Shown here piece after piece: positions 1-7,706 of a stretch of DNA of 64,000 nucleotides. The stretch is taken from contig NZ_JAFBGA010000008.1 in assembly GCF_016909575.1 (NCBI RefSeq), positions 124,001 to 188,000 of the forward strand. The letters are read 5' to 3'. Made by a program: the position numbers and the translations under genes. Position 1 is the first letter of the stretch, and every line of letters begins with the position of its first letter. This DNA comes from Streptomyces sp. HB132 (GTDB lineage Bacteria > Actinomycetota > Actinomycetes > Streptomycetales > Streptomycetaceae). A model generated the notes under the pieces. The model searched no databases and was not told where the DNA came from. It saw only the letters and a program-made list of their open reading frames with translations.

Positions 1-13
1 GGACGCCACGCGT

Positions 14-30
14 GTTGCGATTTTCGCAAC
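14..30. promoter_or_regulatory. Palindromic operator upstream of the XRE-ImmA gene
   Basis: A perfect inverted repeat (GTTGCGA-TTT-TCGCAAC, 7-bp arms) ends 19 bp before the ATG at 50. Its flanks (ACGCG on the left, GCGT on the right) extend the symmetry imperfectly. XRE-type antitoxins commonly bind such palindromes over their own promoter, so autoregulation of the toxin-antitoxin pair is the likely role. This is inference from position and symmetry. Confidence 0.55.
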
Positions 31-49
31 GCGTCGATACGGTGAGGGA

Positions 50-1240
50 ATGACCGAGACTGTGATCGACCGTGTACGTGGAGTCATGGACGCAGCCTCC
101 CTCTCCCAGACCGCGTTCGCCGAGCGGGTCGGCCTCTCCCCGGACAAGCTCTCCAAGTCGCTCAGCGGCGTGCGTCGCTTCAGCTCCCTGGATCTAGCCC
201 GCATCGCGGAAGCCACCGGCACGACGGTGGACTACCTGCTCGGCGGACGCGAGCCGGTGCGCCCCCGCTCAGCCGCCCGTTCCGGCGGTGCGGTGGCCGA
301 AGGGGCCCGGTGGGCCGAGGTCGAGGCCATCGCCTGCCGGTTCCAGAACGCCTACGACGTGTTGGACCTGCTCGGCCGGCCCCGCGCGATCCCCGACCTG
401 CCTCAGCCCCGCCCTGAACTCGAGCGGTACGTCGACCAAGGGGAACGCCTCGCGGCCGACTTCACGGAGCACCTCGCGCGGCAAGGCGCGGGGGCTCCCG
501 CCGGTATGGATCTCCCGTCCCTCACCCGCCTCCTCGCGGACCACTGCGGAATCGACGTGGCGCTCGTCGACCTCCCCGCCCAGGCTGCCCTCTCCGGCGC
601 GACGTGGCAGTCCGACGCCTTCCGCATCGTTCTGCTCGCAACCACCCAGGAATGGACCCGGGCACGCTTCACCCTGGCCCATGAGGTGGGACATCTCCTT
701 GCCCGGGACGCCCAGGACCTGCGCGCCGACGCGGTACCGCAACCCGGTAGGCAGAAGGACTACACAGAGGTGAGGGCCAATGTCTTCGCCGCCCACTTCC
801 TGATGCCCGAACCCGAAGTGCGAGCGGTCTGGGAGCGCGCGGTCACCGACCGGAACGCTCCCACGGACGCCGAGCTCAGCGAGCTGGTCGTCGCCTTCAA
901 GGTGTCGCCGAGCGCGCTGGCCGCGCGACTCCACCGCATCGGGCTCCTCGACACGGCCCGCCGGGACAGGCTCCGTGGCTTCACCACCGAGATCTGCCAC
1001 GTCCTCGCGGGGCGGCTCGACGACCACTACCGCCACCGCGCCGAATCCGCCGTGGCGCGCCCGCCACTCGTCCCGATGGCAGAACTGCACGCCGCGTACG
1101 AGGCCGGCGAGACGACCCTCCGCCCCCTGGCCGCCTATCTGGACCGCACCGTCGATGACCTGAGAGCCATACTCGAGCCGTCGCGCGCCCCGCGGGCGCT
1201 GCCGGAGGACGAGAAGGGCGACCCGGTATTCCAGCCATGA
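50..1240 (+). CDS. XRE-family regulator with ImmA/IrrE metallopeptidase domain
   Basis: A 396-residue protein. An N-terminal helix-turn-helix of the Cro/cI (XRE) type covers about residues 14-66 (LSQTAFAERVGLS is the HTH core). A COG2856 ImmA/IrrE-type zinc peptidase domain follows, with HEVGH at 211-215 and a downstream Glu/Ala-rich helix ending in FAAHFLMPE. In the family, the peptidase typically cleaves or senses a repressor, and XRE-ImmA fusions are frequently antitoxins. The gene overlaps the next, PIN-like, gene by ATGA, which fits an antitoxin-toxin pair. The GAGGGA before the ATG at 50 lies too close for a normal Shine-Dalgarno, so the mRNA may be leaderless; an alternative ATG lies at 86. 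Family assignment is firm, and the antitoxin role is inferred from context. Confidence 0.9.
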   Translation: MTETVIDRVRGVMDAASLSQTAFAERVGLSPDKLSKSLSGVRRFSSLDLARIAEATGTTVDYLLGGREPVRPRSAARSGGAVAEGARWAEVEAIACRFQNAYDVLDLLGRPRAIPDLPQPRPELERYVDQGERLAADFTEHLARQGAGAPAGMDLPSLTRLLADHCGIDVALVDLPAQAALSGATWQSDAFRIVLLATTQEWTRARFTLAHEVGHLLARDAQDLRADAVPQPGRQKDYTEVRANVFAAHFLMPEPEVRAVWERAVTDRNAPTDAELSELVVAFKVSPSALAARLHRIGLLDTARRDRLRGFTTEICHVLAGRLDDHYRHRAESAVARPPLVPMAELHAAYEAGETTLRPLAAYLDRTVDDLRAILEPSRAPRALPEDEKGDPVFQP

Positions 1241-1803
1241 CCAACCCCCTGGACCTCTCCAGCCGCGTCAGCCTGTTCCCCGACAACACGGTTCTCTGCA
1301 ACTTCGGTGCCGTGAGCCGTCTGGATCTGCTCCGCAAGGTGCTCGGCGGGTGTGGCCGCTGGACCGAAGCGGTGGCGGAGGAAGCCCGCCGCTCAGCCGC
1401 CTACGTCCGCGACCTCGGTCAACTCCCCGTCGAGGGCTGGCTGGGGGAGCCGATCGAACTGTGCACCGAGGCTGAGATCGCCTTCGCGGACCGACTGCGA
1501 CGAGCGGTCTTCGGCGGCATTCCGAGCGAGCCCCTGCGTCATCTGGGCGAAGCCGAGACCCTCGCCCTGATCCAGACGAGGAAGGAGTTCGCCGGGGCCG
1601 TCTGGATCACGGACGACCGCGACGCGGGCGAGTACGCCGCAGCGCGCGGTATTCCCGTCAAGAACACCGTCACCCTCATGCGCGAGGCCGCCGTGTCCGG
1701 GCTCATCCATTATGCGGAGGGGCACCGTCTCCTTCTCGGGATGGTCGCCGACGGGCGGCACATCCGTGGCGTTCCGGACCGCGCCGAGCGCTTGCTGGAC
1801 TGA
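1237..1803 (+). CDS. PIN-domain-like protein, putative toxin partner
   Basis: A 188-residue protein whose start codon overlaps the stop of the XRE-ImmA gene. PIN-like acidic positions can be seen: FPDNTVL near the N-terminus (Asp16), LGEAETLAL in the middle and WITDDRDAGEYA in the C-terminal half, followed by a GIPVKNT segment typical of the last strand of DUF3368/COG2405-like PIN proteins. PIN domains are metal-dependent RNases and the commonest toxins of type II systems. Here the partner would be the upstream XRE-ImmA protein. The PIN assignment comes from motif spacing only. It could also be a substrate or regulator of the peptidase. Confidence 0.65.
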   Translation: MTNPLDLSSRVSLFPDNTVLCNFGAVSRLDLLRKVLGGCGRWTEAVAEEARRSAAYVRDLGQLPVEGWLGEPIELCTEAEIAFADRLRRAVFGGIPSEPLRHLGEAETLALIQTRKEFAGAVWITDDRDAGEYAAARGIPVKNTVTLMREAAVSGLIHYAEGHRLLLGMVADGRHIRGVPDRAERLLD

Positions 1804-2021
1804 CGGTTCACGACGGGACGGGGCGCCCCGGGTACGGGGTCCGGTCCGACGGGCGCCCCCGGTAAGCCGCAGACCGTGACCGCCTCCACCATGGGCCGAC
1901 CGAAGCAGGGCCGGCCAGGTGTCATCGGAAGCCTCCCGGGCACCGAGCCGGTCGGATGGGTATGCGAGAGCGGCCGGTCTCGCCCACTCACCCTTGCTCG
2001 GGGCCTGGGGCCCCGGGACGT

Positions 2022-2052
2022 GCGGTGCGGGGCCGTACAGTCCCCGCACCGC
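2022..2052 (-). terminator. Terminator hairpin after the Hsp70 gene
   Basis: A perfect 11-bp stem (GCGGTGCGGGG with its complement) encloses a 9-nt loop. It lies about 19 nt beyond the stop codon of the Hsp70-like gene, between two convergent genes. The rest of 1804-2070 is GC-rich with no convincing reading frame; a second weaker stem (GGGGCGCCC with GGGCGCCCC) spans roughly 1819-1858 and may serve the plus-strand pair. Confidence 0.6.
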
Positions 2053-2070
2053 GCCGGTCGCCGCAGCCCG

Positions 2071-4572
2071 TTACCGCTTGGAAGGCAGCACGCTCCCGGC
2101 AGCGGGGGCGCTCACCTCCGGGAACTGGTCGCGGCCCTGTTCGGCGAGACGTCCGAGGCGTACGAGCTGGGTGTCCTGGGCGGCCTGGTCACTGCGCTCC
2201 ACGGCGCTGCGCAGAGCGTCGCGGGCAGCCAGGACCTCCTTGCGGAGAGTCGCCGGGTAGGAGTCCTGTTCGGCGAAGCGGATGGTGAGGATCGAGGTGC
2301 GAACCGCCGGGTCGAGTCCGGTCCACAGTTCCTCGGCGCGTTGCGTGGCCGTTCGCATGGCGTCAGTGTCCATGGCCTTACGCGTGTCCATGACCGCCTC
2401 CGCCGCTCTCCGCAGTTGCTCCAGGAGCGGCGACGGCAGTAGCCCCCGTCCGCCCTGGCCGGCGATCGTCGCCCGGGCGTAGGCACTTCGGGCTCGGGAG
2501 CACAACTCCAGGGTGTCGCGGGCAGAGTCCAGCAGTCCGTCCAGGGAGCGGCCCACCTTCTCTCCCTTGCTGAGTGCCGCCAGGTCGGCCATGACCTCGG
2601 TGAGGGCGTCGCGCTCGGCCGGGGTGACTTCCCGGCCCCAGTCGTCCAGGAAGTGGGCGTATCGATCGTGGAGTTCGGCCGACTTTCGGCCGATGGCGGG
2701 GGAGACCATGCTGCGCCGCAACCGGGCACCGTGCCAGTCGCCCGCGCCGAAGCGGTACATCAGGTCGATGGTCCGGTCGGCGTCGAGCCGCACCTGAAGG
2801 GTGAGGGGTACCTCGCCCCGAAGTCCGTCGGTGCGAGTGTGGACGTAGTTGCCGCAGAACTCGTTGCGCTGCGCCGAGCGCAGGTGTGGTCCCTCCCAGA
2901 GTTGGAACCGCACCGACCCGGCGCGGGCGCCGGGCACCTTCAGGTTGTCCACCCGGTGCCATTCGGTCGGGTAGGGCATGCCGCCGGGGAAGAGGACTTC
3001 CACGGTGCCGTCCTCGAGCTCGAGTCCGATGTGCTGTGCCGTGACCTGTTCGGCAAGGGCGGTTCCGAAGTCGCCCCCACAGAACGAGCATGTGGTGAAA
3101 CCGGCCGCGTTGACCATCCCGCAGCCAGGGCACTTCAGGCCGCCCGCGTCCAGCGTCGCGTCGCAGTCGAGGCACACGGTCGCGGAGGCGGGGTTGTCGT
3201 CCCGGCCGCATTCCGTGCACTCGGTAAGGGTGGACACCGGGCGGGCGGTGCGCAGCCCGGACAGGTCCGTGGCGCACACGGGGCAGGCCGCAGTGAGCTC
3301 GGGGGCGGGGACATGGCAACCCGGGCAGTCCACGGTGGCCGTCCCGAGCAGCGGGGTGGCGCAGCCCGGGCAGACGTCGGCCGTGACCGGAATGCCCTCG
3401 ACGGTGCAGGTCTCGGCGGGGCAGGCGAGGGTTCCGAGGAGGCCGGTCTCCACGGCGGCGCCGTGGGCGACGGCCGTCATGGGATCCACCGCATGCGACA
3501 CCGTCTCCTCGCCGAAGAGGTCCTCGAGGGTGCGCCTGACGGCCGGGATGCGAGTGGAGCCACCGACCAGGAGGACGCGCTGGACATCCTCCGGCAGCGC
3601 GTCGCCTTCCTTCAACACGGACTCGACCGTTTCCCGCATACGGCCCAGATGCTCGTTGAGGAGTGCTTCGAAGTCAGTGCGCCGTACCGCCCCGGACCAG
3701 GATCCGCCCTGGCGGCCGAGCGGAGCGAGGGTTACCTCGGAGACATCGCGCGAAGAGAGTTCGACCTTCGCGCGCTCCGCGGCTGCCCGGATGCGCGAGG
3801 CGTCTCCATCGCCACTGTGGTCGCGCCCGTCCAGCTGTTCGCGCAGATGGTCGTCGAGCAGAGCGTCGAAGTCGCTCCCGCCGAGGAGGTTGTCCCCTCC
3901 CAGCTGGCCCACCAAGAAGTAACTGGGACCGATCGTCAGCAGAGACACGTCGAAGGTACCGCCACCCAGGTCGAAGACGAGCACGGTGGCGTAGTCCTCG
4001 GTGCCGTCCTCGTCCGGCCTGATGCCGAATGCGTGCGCGGCGGCGGTCGGCTCCTGGACGATCCGCGCCACGTGGAAACCGGCCAGCCGCCCGGCCTCAC
4101 GCACCGCGCTGAACTGCGGTTCGGCGAAATACGCCGGCACCGTGATCACCGCACGCCCGAACGGCACACCGGCAGCGGCCTCGGCGTCCTGCTTGAGCCT
4201 GCGCAGCAAAATGGCGGAGACCTGGACCGGGGACAGGTAGTGCTCGCCGAGCCGGATCTCCACCGAGCCGTCGGCGCTCGCCCGGACGGGCGACGCGTCG
4301 TGCGGCCGCGCCTGCAACGCCTGCTGCACGAGCTCGTCCTCCCAGCGCCGCCCGATCAGCCGCTTGGCCTCTGTGATCACGGAACCTGGCTGTGCAGTGC
4401 TCCAGTTGAGGGCTTCGTGCCCGACCAGGAGGGCGCCGTGGGGATCGACTCCGAGGGCGGAGGGGGTGGCCTGGTCGCCGTGCCGGTTAGGCAGGACGAC
4501 GGGGACGCCGTCGCTCAGCCAGGCGGTGACGGAGTTCGTGGTGCCGAGGTCGATGCCGAGAATCCGGTGCAT
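2071..4572 (-). CDS. Hsp70-family (DnaK-like) chaperone with zinc-ribbon array
   Basis: An 833-residue protein. The N-terminal ~370 residues are an Hsp70 ATPase domain: phosphate-1 loop GIDLGTTNS near residue 6, FDLGGGTFDVSLL in the middle and VLLVGGSTRIPAVR near its end. In place of a standard DnaK substrate-binding domain there is a cysteine-rich stretch of roughly 130 residues with seven CxxC pairs (CPGC three times, CPVC, CTEC, CLDC, CSFC) plus a CPAETC, typical of tandem zinc ribbons. A beta-rich segment and a helical tail follow. The start is supported by AGGAAG seven bases upstream of the ATG. It is the last gene of a four-gene minus-strand operon that includes a GrpE-like protein, so nucleotide-dependent cycling is plausible. 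Not the housekeeping DnaK; its client is unknown. Confidence 0.88.
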   Translation of the reverse strand: MHRILGIDLGTTNSVTAWLSDGVPVVLPNRHGDQATPSALGVDPHGALLVGHEALNWSTAQPGSVITEAKRLIGRRWEDELVQQALQARPHDASPVRASADGSVEIRLGEHYLSPVQVSAILLRRLKQDAEAAAGVPFGRAVITVPAYFAEPQFSAVREAGRLAGFHVARIVQEPTAAAHAFGIRPDEDGTEDYATVLVFDLGGGTFDVSLLTIGPSYFLVGQLGGDNLLGGSDFDALLDDHLREQLDGRDHSGDGDASRIRAAAERAKVELSSRDVSEVTLAPLGRQGGSWSGAVRRTDFEALLNEHLGRMRETVESVLKEGDALPEDVQRVLLVGGSTRIPAVRRTLEDLFGEETVSHAVDPMTAVAHGAAVETGLLGTLACPAETCTVEGIPVTADVCPGCATPLLGTATVDCPGCHVPAPELTAACPVCATDLSGLRTARPVSTLTECTECGRDDNPASATVCLDCDATLDAGGLKCPGCGMVNAAGFTTCSFCGGDFGTALAEQVTAQHIGLELEDGTVEVLFPGGMPYPTEWHRVDNLKVPGARAGSVRFQLWEGPHLRSAQRNEFCGNYVHTRTDGLRGEVPLTLQVRLDADRTIDLMYRFGAGDWHGARLRRSMVSPAIGRKSAELHDRYAHFLDDWGREVTPAERDALTEVMADLAALSKGEKVGRSLDGLLDSARDTLELCSRARSAYARATIAGQGGRGLLPSPLLEQLRRAAEAVMDTRKAMDTDAMRTATQRAEELWTGLDPAVRTSILTIRFAEQDSYPATLRKEVLAARDALRSAVERSDQAAQDTQLVRLGRLAEQGRDQFPEVSAPAAGSVLPSKR

Positions 4573-4728
4573 GGAATTGCTTCCTGATCGTCATGGGGCG
4601 TCGGACGTAAGACGTGGGTGCGGTACATGGGCGACGGCGTCCGGCCCGGAGCGGGACGGGGCCGCCGGGCATCCGGGACGCGCCGGGTGCGCTGCGGGCA
4701 GGTGCGTCGACGAAGTGCGGCGGCAGAT

Positions 4729-5364
4729 TCAGGCGCGACGGGTGCGACGCCCTCGCCTCGCCGATGGTTTACGCGGCAGCTGCCGCCCGGAACGGGTGGT
4801 ACGCCGTGGCTGAGTCCGCTTGCCCCCGGACGAGCTCCCTTCGGAGACCGCCGGATCCGTGCTGTCCGCGCTTGCCGGGACCACGGTGGGTTCCGGGACG
4901 GGGCCCGGCGCGGCGACGACCACCTGCGCGGACCGAAGGGTGGAGTTGCCCAGGCGGAAGCCGGTGACCCTCTCCTGCAGCACCATGCCGTCCGGGGCGG
5001 AGGGATGTGGCGCAGTCCCGACGACGCGCATCTCCGCCGGATCGACGGCCCTGCCCACCGCGTCCATCGGACTGACGTCGTTGCGCGCGAATTCGCTCCG
5101 CAGCATCACGTGGGCCGCGTCGATCTGCTCGCTCAGTGCGACGGCAGCCGAGGTCGCCTCGCGTGCGGACCGTGCCTCGTGCAGAGCGCCGGTCCGGCGA
5201 CGCGTGTCGGCGAGCAGGTCGTCCAGTGGCAGCAGGGCTCCCAGCAGTGCGTGCAGCCGGGCTTCGGCCTTGTCGCGTTTATGGGACAGCGCCTCGACCC
5301 GGCGACGCAGTTTGTCCAGTTCGGACGGAGGGCCGGCAGGAGCGCTCGGAGCGGGATCGTTCAC
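4729..5364 (-). CDS. GrpE-like nucleotide exchange factor (divergent)
   Basis: A 211-residue protein with an N-terminal coiled coil (about 15-100, rich in Glu/Arg/Ala heptads) followed by a compact segment reading SPMDAVGRAVDPAEMRVVG, then a loop and VTGFRLGNSTLRSAQVVVAA. That is the order seen in the beta domain of GrpE, where the last segment is usually GYRLGDRVLRPAxVxVA. The C-terminal ~50 residues are basic and low-complexity. The start ATG overlaps the stop of the preceding small gene (ATGA), and the gene lies 156 bp upstream of the Hsp70-like gene. Role inferred: ADP/ATP exchange on that Hsp70. Similarity is by pattern only, and the coiled coil could serve another purpose. Confidence 0.65.
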   Translation of the reverse strand: MNDPAPSAPAGPPSELDKLRRRVEALSHKRDKAEARLHALLGALLPLDDLLADTRRRTGALHEARSAREATSAAVALSEQIDAAHVMLRSEFARNDVSPMDAVGRAVDPAEMRVVGTAPHPSAPDGMVLQERVTGFRLGNSTLRSAQVVVAAPGPVPEPTVVPASADSTDPAVSEGSSSGGKRTQPRRTTRSGRQLPRKPSARRGRRTRRA

Positions 5365-5645
5365 GGGAGTTCCTCGGTGTCATGGCCGGGCAGGGGCGGC
5401 GTGAGCATTTCGGCGACGAGGGAGTCGACCGCACTGCGGGAGGCCTGGTCGGCCCCACGGATGAGCCCTTGCCTGACCGGGTCCTGCCTTGCGGCGGTGA
5501 GGGCCTGTGCCGCCTGCCTGCGCAGGGCCGGGGGCCGGGTGCCCGGCACGGTGCCGGGCACGAGTTCGTGCAAAGTGGGACCGAACCATGGAACAGACGG
5601 CATTGCGTCGTCCCCTGTGCCCGAGTCGGCTTCGTCGACGGTCAA
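5361..5645 (-). CDS. Small hypothetical protein of the Hsp70 cluster
   Basis: About 94 residues if translation begins at the TTG at 5645, which overlaps the upstream stop codon as TTGA; an in-frame ATG at 5603 would give 80 residues. The reading frame is open further upstream but there overlaps the preceding gene. The product has a short acidic N-terminus, a Pro/Gly segment (ELVPGTVPGT) and an Ala/Arg-rich amphipathic helix. No known family recognised. Tight overlap on both sides indicates co-translation with the 609-residue protein and the GrpE-like protein, so it probably belongs to the same chaperone machine, perhaps as an adaptor. Confidence 0.55.
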   Translation of the reverse strand: MTVDEADSGTGDDAMPSVPWFGPTLHELVPGTVPGTRPPALRRQAAQALTAARQDPVRQGLIRGADQASRSAVDSLVAEMLTPPLPGHDTEELP

Positions 5646-7471
5646 AAGAGGGATTCCTGTCCGGAGTCGTGGTCGCGGCGGCGTCGGGGGGAGGGACCGA
5701 ACAGCAGGCCCTGGTCGGAAAGTCCGGCGCCGATCCGTTCCGCACACGCACGGTCGCGCTGCGCCCCGCCGAAGTCTCCCTCTGCCTCGCGCGTCGAGGC
5801 GCGGCGCAGATAGGCGGATTCCACGGTCTGGTCGAAGCGCGCACTGACGCCGATCCGCATCAGGTCCCGGAGGAACAGCTCGATCACGTCCGACGGCGAC
5901 GCCTCTGCTTCAAGGTGTTCGGCGAGGTCGAGCACCGCGGCGTCGCGTTCCTCCGTGACGTGTCCACGGGCCGGGCCCGCGACACCGGCGGCGGTGCTCA
6001 GCAGGGCCACGCGGTGTTCCATCCACGCTCGCGCACTGTCGGCATCGGAAGACAGGGACGCGTCGATCAGCAGGTCGACGAGCACGTCGTCGACGAGTTC
6101 CTCACTGTGAGGGGACCGGGTCTCGCTGTACTGGATCACCTTGCGCACGGCGGTCCGCGCCACTGACGTAAGCCCGCGGGACGCGGCGGCCACGACCTGC
6201 CCGACGTAGTGGCGCGTCAGCCACTCCCGGCCCGGCGCGCCGTCCGGGTCGCGCCGGAGCAGGTCGCGCACGGCGGCTGCACGGATCGTCTCCTGAGGTT
6301 GCGCCCCGTCGAGTACCCGACGCAGGTCTGCTCGCAGATGGTCGTCGAGGCCGCACCTGGCATCCGGCGCATGGGGCGATACGACCAGGGCCCGCGCGAA
6401 GCGGTTCCTGCTCTGCCGAGGGTCGCTGTCGAAGACTTTCCTGCCCTGGCGGACCAGCTCAGCGGTGAGCTCGGCGGCCTGTGAGCCGTCCCCGGGGAGC
6501 AGTGCGTGCGCGAGTTCCAGGCCGTGGATCCGTGTGACGGGGGAGTGGCCGCGCCCGTTGCGGCGCCGTCCGACGTTCTTCCCCGCGCGCAGTACAGCCG
6601 CCTGATCCTTGGCGTCGAGGGTGTGCCCGAGTCGCGCCGCCGTGCTGAAGTCTGCGAGCGCCTCGCTCCACTCCCCGCCCAGCACCCTGTCCTGACCCCG
6701 CTGGGCGAGGGCCCGGGCGAGAGCGTCTGCACACCCGCGGTGATCGGGCGAGTCCGCGATCCAGGTGGAGGGGTCGGGGTGCCGGGCGGTGTAGGCCTCG
6801 AGGAGGACGACATGGCGGCCGTGGCCCACGAGATGCCAGGCGGCATGCCCGAGCGGGATCAGGCCGTCGGTTCCTACGTCTGCCGGGATGACCTCGGGGC
6901 CGGAGCGCTCGGCCTCCCAGGCCGTCTCCCATGCGGCAAGGGCGTCTCGGCCGCCCCGGACATCCAGGGCGTGCAGCAGATCGGTGATGCGCCCGAGTAG
7001 TTGACCACGGGCCTTCTCCCAGAGTTCGTCGGGCACAGGAGTGCAGCGCCGCCCGGTGAGCAACGCACGGAAGTCGCCCGGGTCGTCCTCGTCCAGGAGG
7101 TGTGCCCACAGCACGATCGCGAGGGCCGCTGTGCCGGCATCGTCGTGCCGTCCGCCCTCTTCGCCCAGCCGACGGAGAGTACCCACCGCAAGGGCGTGCA
7201 CGACCCCCGTTGCCGCCAGATCCAACTCGCTGTCAGGGCACCGCTGGACAGCCTCCGGCCAGTTCCCGACCCGCGCGGCCAGCGCGGCGCGGAGCACGGC
7301 GTACCGCACCGCAGCGTCGTCGGTGTCGGGTGTGCCGAACTCACTGTGGAATCGCTGCACAAGTGGTCGCACGACGCCGAAGTCGGCGCGCAAGAAGGCG
7401 CGCTCGGCCTCGTCGAGCAGTCGGGCACCAGTGACGGTCCGGCCAGATCCACCGGCATCGTCCACCCTCAC
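5642..7471 (-). CDS. Large alpha-helical hypothetical protein, first gene of the Hsp70 cluster
   Basis: A 609-residue protein rich in Ala, Leu, Arg and Asp throughout, with repeated helix pairs (for example ALADFSTAARLGHTLDAKDQ) that look like TPR or other alpha-solenoid repeats. There is no signal peptide, membrane segment or catalytic motif that I can recognise. Start chosen as the GTG at 7471, with AGGGGG nine bases upstream; a second GTG is two codons further in. A promoter-like sequence lies about 40-70 bases upstream. As first gene of the operon with GrpE-like and Hsp70-like products, it could supply client or partner recognition. Function unknown. Confidence 0.6.
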   Translation of the reverse strand: MRVDDAGGSGRTVTGARLLDEAERAFLRADFGVVRPLVQRFHSEFGTPDTDDAAVRYAVLRAALAARVGNWPEAVQRCPDSELDLAATGVVHALAVGTLRRLGEEGGRHDDAGTAALAIVLWAHLLDEDDPGDFRALLTGRRCTPVPDELWEKARGQLLGRITDLLHALDVRGGRDALAAWETAWEAERSGPEVIPADVGTDGLIPLGHAAWHLVGHGRHVVLLEAYTARHPDPSTWIADSPDHRGCADALARALAQRGQDRVLGGEWSEALADFSTAARLGHTLDAKDQAAVLRAGKNVGRRRNGRGHSPVTRIHGLELAHALLPGDGSQAAELTAELVRQGRKVFDSDPRQSRNRFARALVVSPHAPDARCGLDDHLRADLRRVLDGAQPQETIRAAAVRDLLRRDPDGAPGREWLTRHYVGQVVAAASRGLTSVARTAVRKVIQYSETRSPHSEELVDDVLVDLLIDASLSSDADSARAWMEHRVALLSTAAGVAGPARGHVTEERDAAVLDLAEHLEAEASPSDVIELFLRDLMRIGVSARFDQTVESAYLRRASTREAEGDFGGAQRDRACAERIGAGLSDQGLLFGPSPRRRRDHDSGQESLF

Positions 7472-7509
7472 GGCTCATTGCCCCCTGATCCCCCTGCATG
7501 GCAATGGCC

Positions 7510-7538
7510 ACCGTAAGTAGATGTGTTGGCGCCGTCAA
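7510..7538 (-). promoter_or_regulatory. Promoter of the Hsp70-cluster operon
   Basis: On the minus strand, TTGACG and TACGGT are separated by 17 bases, a good match to the vegetative (HrdB-type) consensus. The expected start of transcription leaves a leader of roughly 30 bases before the GTG at 7471. Confidence 0.55.
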
Positions 7539-7706
7539 CACGCTTATGGTGTGGGGTGGCCGAATCCCGTGCGGCGATACTTCCTGTTGGCGGTACCAGC
7601 AGTGGTTCACGGGCACGCACCCCTTGTGAAGATGGCGTCATGACATCTGACCTACCGGCCTGCGTCACACCGAATCCACGCCGGAACCCATGTCAGGCGT
7701 GGGGAG

